NCBI RefSeq assembly: GCF_039614725.1
Contig: NZ_CP154859.1
Span: forward strand, 2,790,001-2,854,000
Direction: 5' to 3'
DNA length: 64,000 nucleotides
Source of the DNA: Thauera sp. JM12B12
GTDB taxonomy: Bacteria; Pseudomonadota; Gammaproteobacteria; Burkholderiales; Rhodocyclaceae
Shown: positions 18,693 through 32,267 of the stretch, in pieces
Numbering within the stretch: position 1 is the stretch's first letter
Layout: every line of letters starts with the position of its first letter
Made by a program: the position numbers and the translations under genes
The notes under the pieces: model-generated
Seen by the model: the letters and a program-made list of their open reading frames with translations, nothing else
What the model was told of the DNA's origin: nothing
Database searches by the model: none

Positions 18693-20410
18693 CGTTCACT
18701 CTCCTTGACTGAGGGCGCGGATTGGGTGGACGCGTCGGGATCGTCCCGGTGCACGTCCTCGAAGGCGATCTCCGCGGCAAAGCTGCGCGCGGCGTAGTCG
18801 GCCGCATCGTTGAAGGGGTTGAGCACACGCTCGACGCCCGCGGCGCACAGCGCCTCGGCGTGCAGATCGTCGCGCACCACACCGGCAATCCGGCCCTTGA
18901 AGCCGGCCTCCTTGAGCGCGCTGAGGAAGGCGCGGTTGGACTCCCATTGCGGGAAGGTGGTGATCGCCCAGCGTGCGTGCGCGAGCGGCAGCGACTCGAG
19001 GAAGCTCGGATCCTCTCCGTCGCCGAAGCGCACCGGCTGGCGCAGCTTGTGCAGGTCGCGGACCGTCTCGGGGTCGAAGTCCACGCCCAGCACCTCGATG
19101 CCGGCACCACGCAACTGGCGCATCAGCCGCGCGCCGTAGCGACCGAGACCGAAGATGATGATGTCGGGCTGACCGGCTGGCCGCCCCTGGCCCTCGACCG
19201 CGAGCTCGCGGAACGGCCGCTTGCGCTCGAACACCTCCAGCAGCGGCGCGAGGCGCTCGTAGAGAGGATGCGAGAACAGGATCATGTAGGTCGACACCAT
19301 GATCGTCACCAGGCCGACCAGCGTGGTGAGCCCGAGCGCGCCGACGCCGACGTGGCCGAGCGATATGCCCATGGCGACGAATACGATCGAGAACTCGCTG
19401 ATCTGCGCCACCGTGAGCCCGGCGAGAAAACCCGTCCTCTTCCGGTAGCCCATGTAACCCATGATCGCCATCACGATCAGCGGGTTGCCGACCAGCACGA
19501 ACAGGGACAGCACCATCGCCGGCCAGAGCTCGCCGCCCAGCGTGGAGAAATCGAGCTTGGCGCCGAGATCGACGAAGAAAAACAGGAGCATGAAGTCGCG
19601 GATGCCGGTGAGGCGCGCGTTCATCGCCTCGCGGTAGCTCGTCGAGGCGAGCGAGAAACCCGCCATGAAGGCGCCGGCCTCCTTGCTGAAGCCCGCCCAT
19701 TCGCCGAGCGCAGCGAGGCCGGTTCCCCAGGCGATGGCGAAGATCAGCAGCAGCTCCTGCGAGCGCGCCATCGCCTCGACCACGCGCGGCAGGACGAAGC
19801 GCATCAGCAGGTACATCAGCGCGCCCGCCGCCAGCAAGCGCATCACCAGCGAGCCGGCGACCTCGATCACGGCCGCATCGCCCGCACCGCGCAACGCGCT
19901 CATCGCCATCATCGCCAGCACCACGGCGACGTCCTGCACGATCAGGAAACCCACCGCGATGCGCCCGTGCAGGGAATCGAGCTCGCGCTTGTCCGACAGC
20001 AGCTTGACGATGATGATCGTGCTGGAGAAGGTGAGCGCCACGGCCACGTAGAGCGCCTCCATGACGTCCTTGCCCATCACCAGGATCAGGAGGAAGCCGA
20101 ACACGATGGTGAAGCCGAGCTGGCCCAGGCCGGTCGCCAGCGCCACCGGGCCGATGTGGCGGATGTGATGCAGGTCGAGCTTGAGGCCGACGACGAACAA
20201 CAGCACGGTGACGCCGATCTCGGCAAGGAGGGCGACCTGGTCGTGGGCCTTGACGATGCCGAATACCGCCGGGCCGACGAGGATGCCGACGAGGATGTAG
20301 GCGATCAGCACGGGCTGGCGAAGGCGCACCGCCACCGCCCCGGCCACCGCCGAGATGATCAGCAGCACGGCGAACTCGGCGTATGGCCCATGGGCCAGAC
20401 TGTCGGCCAT
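18689..20410 (-). CDS. CPA2 cation:proton antiporter with RCK domain (KefB/YbaL type)
   Basis: 573 residues. The first ~385 residues hold about 12 membrane helices of the Na+/H+ exchanger fold (QPVLIAYILVGILVGPAVFG, FSSTIIIVKLLSDKRELDSL, GFLIVQDVAVVLAMM). Residues ~405-540 are an RCK/TrkA-N Rossmann domain (IIFGLGRYGARLMRQLRGAG), which binds NAD(H) or nucleotides and gates K+ efflux in the family. The stop overlaps the start of the universal stress protein gene. The exported cation is presumed to be K+ by homology only. Confidence 0.9.
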   Translation of the reverse strand: MADSLAHGPYAEFAVLLIISAVAGAVAVRLRQPVLIAYILVGILVGPAVFGIVKAHDQVALLAEIGVTVLLFVVGLKLDLHHIRHIGPVALATGLGQLGFTIVFGFLLILVMGKDVMEALYVAVALTFSSTIIIVKLLSDKRELDSLHGRIAVGFLIVQDVAVVLAMMAMSALRGAGDAAVIEVAGSLVMRLLAAGALMYLLMRFVLPRVVEAMARSQELLLIFAIAWGTGLAALGEWAGFSKEAGAFMAGFSLASTSYREAMNARLTGIRDFMLLFFFVDLGAKLDFSTLGGELWPAMVLSLFVLVGNPLIVMAIMGYMGYRKRTGFLAGLTVAQISEFSIVFVAMGISLGHVGVGALGLTTLVGLVTIMVSTYMILFSHPLYERLAPLLEVFERKRPFRELAVEGQGRPAGQPDIIIFGLGRYGARLMRQLRGAGIEVLGVDFDPETVRDLHKLRQPVRFGDGEDPSFLESLPLAHARWAITTFPQWESNRAFLSALKEAGFKGRIAGVVRDDLHAEALCAAGVERVLNPFNDAADYAARSFAAEIAFEDVHRDDPDASTQSAPSVKESER

Positions 20411-20561
20411 CAGCGCCTCCAGATCACAGGATTAAAGGCGGTTCGGACAAGCTCCACGACGCGCTGGTTCAGCGGGCGCCGCCACCGGCCGTGAGCCGAC
20501 GCGGGCGCCGCGAGGCCGCCCCGCCCCTGCCAGCGGGCCGAGACCCGCCAGCGCGGTCGTG

Positions 20562-21089
20562 TCAGCTCTTCCGGGGCGCAGGCAGCAGCACGATGCAGGT
20601 GCCCGCCAGGCGATCGTGCAGGAACTGGCGGTCGCGATCAACCAGCGCCCATAGCAAGCCGAAACCGCATAGCAGCACCGACGGCCAGGCGAGCACGTAG
20701 CGCAGCAGGCTGCGGCGAAGGCTGGCAGCACGGCCATCGGTCGCGTCCACGATCTTCAGGCGCCAGGTCTGCATCGCCAGCGTCTGGCCACCCCGCCGCC
20801 AGTACCAGATGAAATAAGCGCCGACCACCACGAAGACGTGGATCCACAGCACCCAGCCGGGTGGAGTCAGTCCGGCCGCCGCCCCGAGGATCAGGTAGGG
20901 GACGAGAAAGGTCAGCGCGAGCACGCCCAGCAGAAGCATCGACTCGTAGAGCATCGACGCGAGCCGACGGCGCAGGCCGGCGAGTTCGGCGACCGGCCGC
21001 GAAGCATCGGCTGCGCCCAGCGCCGGCGATGAGGGGGATTCGGCCTGCGCCTGCGGAGCCGTGCCGGCCCTGCTCGTCCTGCGGGTCAT
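20562..21089 (-). CDS. RDD family membrane protein
   Basis: 175 residues. A polar N-terminus of ~40 residues is followed by the RDD signature (GLRRRLASMLYESMLLLGVL), two to three membrane helices and GQTLAMQTWRLKIVD, typical of the family. The end is HDRLAGTCIVLLPAPRKS. Some RDD proteins have Na+/H+ antiport activity, but the role here is unknown. It is divergent from ilvI, and a 151-base gap with nothing recognisable separates it from the antiporter gene. Confidence 0.85.
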   Translation of the reverse strand: MTRRTSRAGTAPQAQAESPSSPALGAADASRPVAELAGLRRRLASMLYESMLLLGVLALTFLVPYLILGAAAGLTPPGWVLWIHVFVVVGAYFIWYWRRGGQTLAMQTWRLKIVDATDGRAASLRRSLLRYVLAWPSVLLCGFGLLWALVDRDRQFLHDRLAGTCIVLLPAPRKS

Positions 21090-21269
21090 GAGTTATTCCG
21101 GAAAAATTCGCGCGCGTGTTTCGAGCGCATGGAGTGCGACCGGGTGAGCACGATCTGCGCGCAGAGGGCCCGCAAGAAGGCCCGGGACAAGACAACACCT
21201 CCCTGGCGCCGAGCACGCCGGCGGCGAGCGATCGCGCAGCGACCGCGGTGCGCGCCACCGGCCTCAGCC

Positions 21270-21298
21270 TTGACCAAAACACCGCCCGCCGGTAACGT
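21270..21298 (+). promoter_or_regulatory. sigma-70 promoter of ilvI-ilvH-ilvC
   Basis: TTGACC (21270-21275), exactly 17 bases, TAACGT (21293-21298), placing the transcription start near 21305 and leaving a leader of about 34 bases before ilvI. That is too short for a classical peptide attenuator. Confidence 0.55.
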
Positions 21299-21338
21299 TC
21301 TGCGTTTATTCAAACCCCTATTGACGAGCGAGTTCGCG

Positions 21339-23051
21339 ATGGTGCTGTCCGGAGCCGAAATTGTAATCAGGTGCCTTCAGGAAGAAAAGGTCGAGTATGT
21401 CTTCGGTTATCCGGGTGGCGCGGTCCTTTTCCTGTACGACGCACTCTTCCAGCAGGACCAGGTTCGCCACGTGCTGGTGCGTCATGAACAGGCCGCGGTG
21501 CATGCCGCGGACGGCTTCGCGCGCAGCACCGAGAAGGTCGGCGTCGCGCTGGTGACTTCCGGCCCGGGCGCGACCAACGCCGTCACCGGCATCGCCACCG
21601 CCTACTGCGATTCGATCCCGATGGTGATCATCTCGGGTCAGGTGCCCACCGCGGCGATCGGCCAGGACGCCTTCCAGGAAGTGGATACGGTCGGCATCAC
21701 CCGGCCGTGCGTGAAGCACAACTTCCTGGTCAAGGACGTGCGTGACATCGCGTCGACGATGAAGAAGGCCTTCTACCTCGCACGCACCGGCCGCCCCGGC
21801 CCGGTGCTGGTCGACATTCCCAAGGACGTGTCGATGCAGCGCTGCGAGTTCGAGTATCCGAAAGAGATCTCGATGCGCTCGTACAACCCGGTGGTCAAGG
21901 GCCACTCGGGCCAGATCAAGAAGGCGGTGCAGCTGCTGCTCGAGGCCAAGCGCCCGATGATCTACACCGGCGGCGGCGTGGTGCTCGCCAACGCGGCGGC
22001 CCAGCTCACCAAGCTCACCCGCCTGCTCGGCTACCCGATCACCAACACCCTGATGGGCCTGGGCGGCTACCCGTCGACCGACCGCCAGTTCCTCGGCATG
22101 CCGGGCATGCACGGCACCTTCGAGGCGAACATGGCGATGCACTACTCCGACGTGCTGCTCGCCGTCGGCGCGCGCTTCGACGACCGCGTGATCGGCAACC
22201 CGGCGCACTTCGCAGAAGAGCCGCGCAAGATCATCCATGTGGACATCGACCCTTCGTCGATCTCCAAGCGCGTGCGCGTCGACGTGCCGATCGTCGGCGA
22301 CGTCAAGGAAGTGCTCGACGAGATGATCCGCCAGCTCGAGGCCGGAGAGGCGCGCCCCAACCCGGACGCGCTTGCCGCGTGGTGGAAGCAGGTCGACGAA
22401 TGGCGCAGCCGCCGCTGCATGGTGTACAAGAACTCGGACGAGATCATCAAGCCGCAGTTCGTGGTGCAGAAGCTGTGGGAGGTGACCGGCGGCGACGCCA
22501 TCGTCACCTCGGACGTGGGCCAGCACCAGATGTGGGCCGCGCAGTACTACGGCTTCGACAAGCCGCGGCGCTGGCTCAACTCCGGCGGCCTGGGAACGAT
22601 GGGCGTGGGCCTGCCCTACGCGATGGGCGCCAAGCTCGCCAACCCCGACATGCAGGTCGCCTGCGTGACCGGCGAGGCCTCGATCCAGATGAACATCCAG
22701 GAGCTGTCCACCTGCAGGCAGTTCCGCCTCCCGATCAAGATCTGCAATCTCAACAACCGCTACCTGGGCATGGTGCGCCAGTGGCAGGAGCTCTTCCACG
22801 GCGGGCGTTACTCCGAGTCCTACATGGACTCCCTGCCCGACTTCGCCAAGCTGGCCGAGTCCTATGGCCACGTCGGCATCCGTGTTGACAGGCCGGCCGA
22901 CGTCGAAGGTGCGCTGCGCGAGGCCTTCACCACCTACAAGAACGAGCTCGTGTTCCTCGACTTCCAGATCGATGCCACCGAGAACGTCTATCCGATGGTG
23001 CAGGGCGGCAAGGGTCTCACCGAGATGATCCTGTCGGCCGAAGACCTCTGA
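21339..23051 (+). CDS. ilvI: acetolactate synthase large (catalytic) subunit
   Basis: 570 residues from the ATG at 21339 (MVLSGAEIVIRCLQEEKVEY). This ThDP-dependent enzyme condenses pyruvate with pyruvate or 2-oxobutyrate in branched-chain amino acid synthesis. FGYPGGAVLFLYDAL and the catalytic Glu in VRHEQAAVHAADGFAR mark the ThDP Pyr domain. The central FAD region contains TNTLMGLGGYP and MHGTFEANMAMHYSD. The C-terminal ThDP motif ends in NLNNRYLGMVRQW. It is followed by ilvH (31 bases) and ilvC. The longer upstream frame is non-coding. The symbol could equally be ilvB. Confidence 0.95.
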   Translation: MVLSGAEIVIRCLQEEKVEYVFGYPGGAVLFLYDALFQQDQVRHVLVRHEQAAVHAADGFARSTEKVGVALVTSGPGATNAVTGIATAYCDSIPMVIISGQVPTAAIGQDAFQEVDTVGITRPCVKHNFLVKDVRDIASTMKKAFYLARTGRPGPVLVDIPKDVSMQRCEFEYPKEISMRSYNPVVKGHSGQIKKAVQLLLEAKRPMIYTGGGVVLANAAAQLTKLTRLLGYPITNTLMGLGGYPSTDRQFLGMPGMHGTFEANMAMHYSDVLLAVGARFDDRVIGNPAHFAEEPRKIIHVDIDPSSISKRVRVDVPIVGDVKEVLDEMIRQLEAGEARPNPDALAAWWKQVDEWRSRRCMVYKNSDEIIKPQFVVQKLWEVTGGDAIVTSDVGQHQMWAAQYYGFDKPRRWLNSGGLGTMGVGLPYAMGAKLANPDMQVACVTGEASIQMNIQELSTCRQFRLPIKICNLNNRYLGMVRQWQELFHGGRYSESYMDSLPDFAKLAESYGHVGIRVDRPADVEGALREAFTTYKNELVFLDFQIDATENVYPMVQGGKGLTEMILSAEDL

Positions 23052-23082
23052 TCGCCACCCACCGATTGCGGAACACATCACC

Positions 23083-24646
<1,564 letters not shown>

Positions 24647-24666
24647 TCGACACTGGCTCCCGCCGC

Positions 24667-24700
24667 AAGGCCGGCCCCGCACCCGCGGCGCCGGCCTTTT
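24667..24700 (+). terminator. rho-independent terminator after ilvC
   Basis: AAGGCCGGC (24667-24675) pairs with GCCGGCCTT (24690-24698) and is followed by TTTTCATTT. It separates ilvI-ilvH-ilvC from pssA-leuA. Confidence 0.75.
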
Positions 24701-24748
24701 CATTTCGGCGCGCCCTCGGGCACGCGGATCGCCGCCCTTCCGGTGCGC

Positions 24749-24754
24749 TAGAAT
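24749..24754 (+). promoter_or_regulatory. -10 element of a pssA promoter
   Basis: TAGAAT lies 39 bases before the GTG proposed as the pssA start, just after the ilvC terminator. No convincing -35 is seen. A start of transcription near 24761 would leave no room for a ribosome site before the in-frame ATG at 24770. Confidence 0.35.
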
Positions 24755-24787
24755 GGGCGCTCGCAACCGATGGAGGCGTTCGTCAAC

Positions 24788-25641
24788 GTGCCCCAAAACG
24801 AATACACCCCGCCGCCCCTGACCGACAAGCGGCGCCGCGGCATCTACATCCTGCCGAACCTGTTCACCACCGCCGCGCTGTTCGCCGGTTTCTACGCCAT
24901 CGTGCAGGCGATGAACGACCGCTTCGAATACGCTGCGGTGGCCATCTTCGTCGCCATGGTGCTCGACGGCCTCGACGGCCGCATCGCCCGCCTCACCCAC
25001 ACCCAGAGCGAGTTCGGAGCCGAGTACGACTCGCTCTCCGACATGGTGTCCTTCGGCGCCGCACCCGCACTGGTCATGTACGAGTGGGCGCTGCAGGACC
25101 TGGGCAAGTTCGGCTGGATCGCGGCCTTCATCTACTGCGCCGGAGCGGCGCTGCGCCTCGCCCGCTTCAACACCAACATCGACGTCGTCGACAAGCGCTA
25201 CTTCCAGGGCCTGCCCAGCCCGGCCGCCGCCGCACTCGTGGCCGGCATGGTGTGGGTCGGCATCGACAACGGCTTCAGCGGCGATGAGCTGCGCTGGTAC
25301 GCCGCGGCGCTGACGATCTTCGCCGGCGTATCGATGGTCAGCAACGTGCTGTTCTGGAGCGGCAAGAGCATCAACCTCAGGAAGAGCGTGCCCTTCATCG
25401 TGCTGATCGCGCTGGTGCTGGCATTCGCGCTCATTTCCAGTTACCCGCCGGGGATCCTGTTCGGCCTCTTCCTGGTCTACGCGGCGTCGGGCTACGTGGT
25501 CGCCGCGCTGCGCTGGCGCAAGCGCAAGCTCGGACGACCCGATCAGCACGCAGCCGCCTCGTCGGCCGCTGCATCGGAGGACGAGGCCGACATCCCCGCC
25601 GCGCCCGCACAGGGCACTTCATCCGACCCCGGGAGCAAGCC

Positions 25642-25645
<4 letters not shown>
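24788..25645 (+). CDS. pssA: CDP-diacylglycerol--serine O-phosphatidyltransferase
   Basis: 285 residues from the GTG at 24788 (GGAGG 11 bases upstream); an ATG at 24770 would add six residues. PssA makes phosphatidylserine at the inner membrane, the precursor of phosphatidylethanolamine. The CDP-alcohol phosphotransferase motif spans about residues 55-80 (DGLDGRIAR ... [14 protein letters not shown], that is DGx2ARx8Gx3Dx3D). About seven or eight membrane helices follow. The C-terminal ~40 residues are polar and Ala/Glu rich. It overlaps leuA by four bases, a lipid gene sandwiched between branched-chain amino acid genes. Confidence 0.93.
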
Positions 25646-27177
<1,532 letters not shown>

Positions 27178-27196
27178 CCCCGAACGGAACGACGGG

Positions 27197-27235
27197 ATGC
27201 GGGCGGTTCCGGCGACGCCGGCCCGCCCGCATTTT
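27197..27235 (+). terminator. rho-independent terminator after leuA
   Basis: ATGCGGGCGG (27197-27206) pairs with CCGCCCGCAT (27223-27232), with an inner stem CCGGC/GCCGG and a following TTTT. It lies between convergent leuA and the DUF2069 gene. Confidence 0.75.
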
Positions 27236-27251
27236 CATGCCCGCGGCGCGC

Positions 27252-28228
<977 letters not shown>

Positions 28229-28278
28229 TTATACCCGCGCGCGGCCGAAGGGCCGCTGCAGGCCGCTCCCGACGCTGC

Positions 28279-29784
28279 TCAGATCGGATAGGGATCGATC
28301 TCGTACTGAAAAAGTTCGACGCCCTGCGTCTGCATGTCGAGACCGAGCGCACGTGCCTGCGCGATGTACACCCCGACCCCATCACGCACGAACACGAAGC
28401 GGCGCGACGCGTAGGTACCCGCGGGCGCCAGCATCGCGGGGTGGCGGCGCATCGGCTCCATCACCGGGAGCGCGAGCGCGGGGGCGAGCTGCTGCAATGC
28501 CCGCCCCCGGAATCCGACCTTCACCGACTGGAAGGACGGTCCGATCACTTGCAGGCCCAGCTCGATCTGCCCCGGCATCTCGCTCCTGATCCAGCGCACC
28601 ACGCACACCGACCAGGGCTGCTGCGGATCCCGCCGCAGCGCCAGCGCGACACCGGCTTCGACGTTCGCCTCCGCGCCCGCCACGCTCATGATCGCCAGGC
28701 CCGCAGGACTCTCGTTCAGGACCACCCACTCGTGCGTCCGCCCGGCCTCCACGCGACCACTGCACCCGAGCTCCCACACCGCAGCAAGGCCCATGCACAC
28801 CTGCACCACATACTGGTTCTGACGCCGTGGCTGCTCCCGCACCGGGGTCGCCATCCAGTGATTGCGCACCCGCCTGAGCAGCGCGAGCGCCTCGAGCGAC
28901 GACAGGCCAGCAGGAAACCCCCCGTCCTCCGCGCTGAGCGGCTCGACCTCGCAGTTCATCCCCGCCAGTTCCGCGGCGGTCATGTGAGCGGTGATCCACT
29001 CCACGCACTCGCCCAGCTTCTGCGCCATCGGGCGCGGATTGAAGAACCACAGCGGCGCCCCGTGCGCCGCTCCCTCGGGCACCGGCCGTCGCGCCACGGC
29101 CTGCGGGCCGATGTCCGTGTCGGCGTCGATCCACCACGACGCCGCATTGCCCGCAGCGGTGCCGGTCTCGAATCCCGCCACGGCGAGCACGCGCGCGTCG
29201 ATGAACTCGAAGATCCAGGCCAGCTCACGCCCCGTCAAGCCCTCCGGCTGCGAGACCGCGACCGCAATCAGGCGCAGGTAGGCGCAGCGGACCGGATCGT
29301 CCACGGCCGTACGCATCAGCTCGGCAGCACGGGCCAGCCGGTGCGCCTGCCGCCATACGCCCGCAGGCACCGGCGCGGCAGCCAGGCCCGAGAGGACGAA
29401 CACGCCGGACAGCAGCCCCAGGCCGCCCATGCAGAGCGCACTGCGCTCGCCTCCCGCGCGGCGCTCGCGCTCGGCGCGCTCGGCAAACCAGCCGGCGACG
29501 TCGAGCAAGGCTCCGCACACGCGCTCCGCGGTCTCGTAGAGCTCGGACGGGACCGGAAGCTGCACCGCGATGAGCTGCGGTCGCAGACGCTCGGCCATGT
29601 CCAGCACCCGCTCGGCGGCCGCCTCGAGCACACGGACGTCGCCACCTGCCCGACTCCCGGCCATCGAGGGCTTCAGGCGGGCGCGGAAGGCGGCGAGATC
29701 GTCGGCGACGGTCGCGGCCGGCTCGCCATCCAGCCAGGCGAGCAGTTCGCGCTCATCGTCGGTGGTCGCAGAGGAAGCTTCCAT
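28279..29784 (-). CDS. uncharacterised protein with degenerate PilZ-like C-terminal region
   Basis: 501 residues without signal peptide or clear membrane anchor (one mildly hydrophobic stretch near 120-140). The N-terminal ~300 residues are helical and Ala/Arg rich. Around residues 360-430 the pattern [15 protein letters not shown] ... [21 protein letters not shown] resembles a PilZ core ([N/D]xSxxG followed by a beta strand), with Arg residues in [12 protein letters not shown] upstream. PilZ domains bind cyclic-di-GMP, but whether this copy does is uncertain. It stands alone, divergent from the rpsP operon. Confidence 0.6.
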   Translation of the reverse strand: MEASSATTDDERELLAWLDGEPAATVADDLAAFRARLKPSMAGSRAGGDVRVLEAAAERVLDMAERLRPQLIAVQLPVPSELYETAERVCGALLDVAGWFAERAERERRAGGERSALCMGGLGLLSGVFVLSGLAAAPVPAGVWRQAHRLARAAELMRTAVDDPVRCAYLRLIAVAVSQPEGLTGRELAWIFEFIDARVLAVAGFETGTAAGNAASWWIDADTDIGPQAVARRPVPEGAAHGAPLWFFNPRPMAQKLGECVEWITAHMTAAELAGMNCEVEPLSAEDGGFPAGLSSLEALALLRRVRNHWMATPVREQPRRQNQYVVQVCMGLAAVWELGCSGRVEAGRTHEWVVLNESPAGLAIMSVAGAEANVEAGVALALRRDPQQPWSVCVVRWIRSEMPGQIELGLQVIGPSFQSVKVGFRGRALQQLAPALALPVMEPMRRHPAMLAPAGTYASRRFVFVRDGVGVYIAQARALGLDMQTQGVELFQYEIDPYPI

Positions 29785-29928
29785 GGTCAGGCAGTGGCTG
29801 TGGAACGAGGATTGGATCCCAGGCTATGTGGGCGCCGGAGCGTGCCGAGCATTCTAGCCCCTTCATCGCGCGGCTCGGGGCCGCGCAGGGAGCCACGGCT
29901 CAACTCCGTGCGAAGCCCAGAATTCACC

Positions 29929-29957
29929 TTGCTCGACGCCGAGGCTTCACCTATACT
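29929..29957 (+). promoter_or_regulatory. sigma-70 promoter of the rpsP operon
   Basis: TTGCTC (29929-29934), 17 bases, TATACT (29952-29957), giving a start near 29964 and a leader of about 30 bases with AGGAAAATCAG before the rpsP ATG. Confidence 0.65.
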
Positions 29958-29993
29958 CCACGGTTTTTCGCATCTACCGATCAGGAAAATCAG

Positions 29994-30245
29994 ATGGTCG
30001 TCATTCGCCTTGCCCGTGGTGGCGCCAAAAAGCGCCCGTTCTTCAACATGGTCGTCGCCGATTCGCGCAACCGCCGCGACGGTCGCTTCATCGAGCGCGT
30101 CGGCTACTACAACCCGATCGCCTCGGGCGCCGAGAAGGGTCTCGTCGTCAACACCGAGCGCCTGGCCTACTGGCAGGAAAACGGCGCCCAGCTGTCGCCG
30201 ACCGTAGCCCGCCTGGTCAAGCAGGCCAGCAAGGCCGCGGCCTGA
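29994..30245 (+). CDS. rpsP: 30S ribosomal protein bS16
   Basis: 83 residues. It starts [20 protein letters not shown] and contains [21 protein letters not shown], the bS16 core; length is typical. AGGA lies ten bases before the ATG. It is the first gene of the conserved rpsP-rimM-trmD-rplS operon, joining two ribosomal proteins to a ribosome maturation factor and a tRNA methyltransferase. Confidence 0.98.
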   Translation: MVVIRLARGGAKKRPFFNMVVADSRNRRDGRFIERVGYYNPIASGAEKGLVVNTERLAYWQENGAQLSPTVARLVKQASKAAA

Positions 30246-30273
30246 CCGCGTTCGATCAGCGGCAGCACGGCGC

Positions 30274-30792
30274 ATGATCGTACTGGGGCGCATCGTCGCC
30301 CCTTTTGGCGTTCAGGGCTGGGTCAAGATCCACCCCTTCGGCGACGACCCGGCCTCGTGGCGGAAGATGTCGCACTGGTGGCTCAGCCGTGATGACGCTG
30401 CACCGGACGAGGCGTGGATACAGTACACCCTGACCGCCTGTCGCGCGCACGGCAAGGGACTGGTAGCCGCGCTGGCCGAGGTTCCCGACCGCAACGCGGC
30501 TGAAGCCATCGACGGCTGCTTCATTGCCGCGCCGCGCGAGGCGCTGCCGAAGCCCGCCGAGGATGAATACTACTGGGGCGACCTCGTCGGCCTGGAAGTG
30601 AAGAACGAAGCGGGTGAAACGCTCGGCACGGTGACCGGATTGCTTTCGACCGGCGCACACGACGTGCTGCAGCTCAAGGATGGCGAAGGCGAGAAGCAGG
30701 TGGAACGCCTGATTCCGTTCGTCGCCGCCTACGTGCTCGACGTCGACCTGGCTGCCCGGCGCATCCGGGTTGCCTGGCAGAAAGATTGGTAA
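30274..30792 (+). CDS. rimM: ribosome maturation factor RimM
   Basis: 172 residues. RimM binds S19 and helps 30S head assembly. The N-terminal barrel starts [20 protein letters not shown], and the PRC-barrel region has [20 protein letters not shown] and the ending [19 protein letters not shown]. It lies 28 bases after rpsP and 20 before the proposed trmD start. Confidence 0.95.
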   Translation: MIVLGRIVAPFGVQGWVKIHPFGDDPASWRKMSHWWLSRDDAAPDEAWIQYTLTACRAHGKGLVAALAEVPDRNAAEAIDGCFIAAPREALPKPAEDEYYWGDLVGLEVKNEAGETLGTVTGLLSTGAHDVLQLKDGEGEKQVERLIPFVAAYVLDVDLAARRIRVAWQKDW

Positions 30793-30812
30793 TACGGGAC
30801 TGTGAAAGGCCG

Positions 30813-31661
30813 GTGAGTTCGCACACCCCGGAAAGCGACACGGCGCAGCAGGCAGCTGCGGGACTTCAGGGCGGACTGCGTCGATACGACGTCGTCACCC
30901 TCTTCCCCGAGATGTTCGCTGCGCTGACCGGCAGCGGTATCACGCGGCGTGCGGTCGATCGCGGCTTGTATGCGCTCGGGTTCCACAATCCGCGCGACTT
31001 CACCAGCGACCCGCATCGAACCGTGGACGACCGTCCTTATGGCGGCGGTCCCGGAATGGTGATGCTGGCGGAACCGCTGATGCGCGCAATCGATGCGGCA
31101 CGCATCGCACAGCAAGACGCGCTGGGGCGGAGCGGGCGGGTGATCTACCTGTCGCCCCAGGGGCGCAGGCTTGACCAGGCGGCGGTCTTGGAACTGGCCG
31201 CAGAACCCGGTCTGGTGCTGCTCTGCGGGCGGTACGAGGGCGTCGATCAGCGCCTGATCGACCGCGAGGTCGACGAGGAACTATCGCTCGGTGACTTCGT
31301 GCTGTCGGGCGGCGAACTGCCGGCGATGGTGCTGCTCGACGCGATCGTGCGCCAGTTGCCGGGCGCATTGAATACTGCCGGTTCGGCGCTGGAGGACTCC
31401 TTCGCCGACGGGCTGCTGGACTGTCCGCACTACACGCGGCCGGAGCTGTACGAGAACGAACGGGTGCCCGAAGTCCTGCTATCGGGCAATCATGCGGCGA
31501 TACGCCGGTGGCGGCTGAAGCAATCTCTCGGCCGCACCTGGTTGCGCCGGCCCGAGTTGCTGGCGGCGCGCCAGCTCAGCAAGACCGAATTGAAACTGCT
31601 TGAGGAGTTCAGGCAGGAGCAAGCCGGGGCGGACGACGTGCTGGAACCCCAGCGCGGCTGA
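30813..31661 (+). CDS. trmD: tRNA (guanine-N1)-methyltransferase
   Basis: 282 residues from a GTG at 30813 (AAAGG just upstream); a TTG at 30786 in the same frame would overlap rimM. TrmD methylates G37 next to the anticodon using S-adenosylmethionine. The trefoil-knot SAM site shows [42 protein letters not shown] and [13 protein letters not shown]. The N-terminal 30 residues before [13 protein letters not shown] are unusually long and polar, so a later start cannot be excluded. Confidence 0.94.
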   Translation: MSSHTPESDTAQQAAAGLQGGLRRYDVVTLFPEMFAALTGSGITRRAVDRGLYALGFHNPRDFTSDPHRTVDDRPYGGGPGMVMLAEPLMRAIDAARIAQQDALGRSGRVIYLSPQGRRLDQAAVLELAAEPGLVLLCGRYEGVDQRLIDREVDEELSLGDFVLSGGELPAMVLLDAIVRQLPGALNTAGSALEDSFADGLLDCPHYTRPELYENERVPEVLLSGNHAAIRRWRLKQSLGRTWLRRPELLAARQLSKTELKLLEEFRQEQAGADDVLEPQRG

Positions 31662-31758
31662 ATGCCCTTCTACAAACGGCGCGCATCAGGTTGCGACCTG
31701 CTCTGCGGCCAGGCCGATGCAACAGGCAGAGGCCGATAACATCGATGGAGTATCTGCA

Positions 31759-32166
31759 ATGAACCTGCTTCAGCAACTCGAACAGGAAGAGATGGCCCGC
31801 GTTTCCGCCGGCAAGACCATCCCCGAATTCGGTCCCGGCGACACCGTGATCGTCCAGGTGAAGGTCAAGGAAGGCAACCGCGAGCGTCTGCAGGCCTACG
31901 AGGGCGTGGTCATCGCCAAGCGCAATCGTGGTCTGAACTCCTCCTTCATCGTCCGCAAGATCTCCTCGGGCGAAGGCGTCGAGCGTACGTTCCAGACCTA
32001 CTCGCCGCTGGTTGCCGGTGTCGAGGTCAAGCGTCGTGGTGACGTGCGTCGCGCAAAGCTGTACTACCTGCGCCAGCGCTCGGGCAAGTCGGCGCGCATC
32101 AAGGAAAAGCTGGACTACAAGGCCGCCGCTGCCAAGCGCGCTGCCCAGCAGCAACAGGAAGGCTGA
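31759..32166 (+). CDS. rplS: 50S ribosomal protein bL19
   Basis: 135 residues from the ATG at 31759. Features are [10 protein letters not shown] at the start, [40 protein letters not shown] and the end [20 protein letters not shown]. An Ala/Gln-rich tail extends slightly beyond E. coli L19. It is the last gene of the operon and is followed by a strong terminator. Confidence 0.97.
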   Translation: MNLLQQLEQEEMARVSAGKTIPEFGPGDTVIVQVKVKEGNRERLQAYEGVVIAKRNRGLNSSFIVRKISSGEGVERTFQTYSPLVAGVEVKRRGDVRRAKLYYLRQRSGKSARIKEKLDYKAAAAKRAAQQQQEG

Positions 32167-32190
32167 TCGCGTCACGCGGTCGCCTCATGG

Positions 32191-32218
32191 AAACGGGCCT
32201 GCGGGCCCGTTTTTTTTT
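32191..32218 (+). terminator. rho-independent terminator of the rpsP operon
   Basis: AAACGGGCC (32191-32199) pairs with GGCCCGTTT (32204-32212) around a four-base loop and runs into eight to nine T residues (to 32218). This is the clearest intrinsic terminator in the window. Confidence 0.92.
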
Positions 32219-32267
32219 CACTGCCGGCGCTTCACCGAGTTCGCAGCGTCGCCGGCGCCCGCCCCGC

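Noticed and set aside
21090..21338. Attenuator or leader peptide before ilvI
   Set aside because: The predicted start leaves only ~34 leader bases. No Leu/Val/Ile-rich short frame with a terminator hairpin was found.
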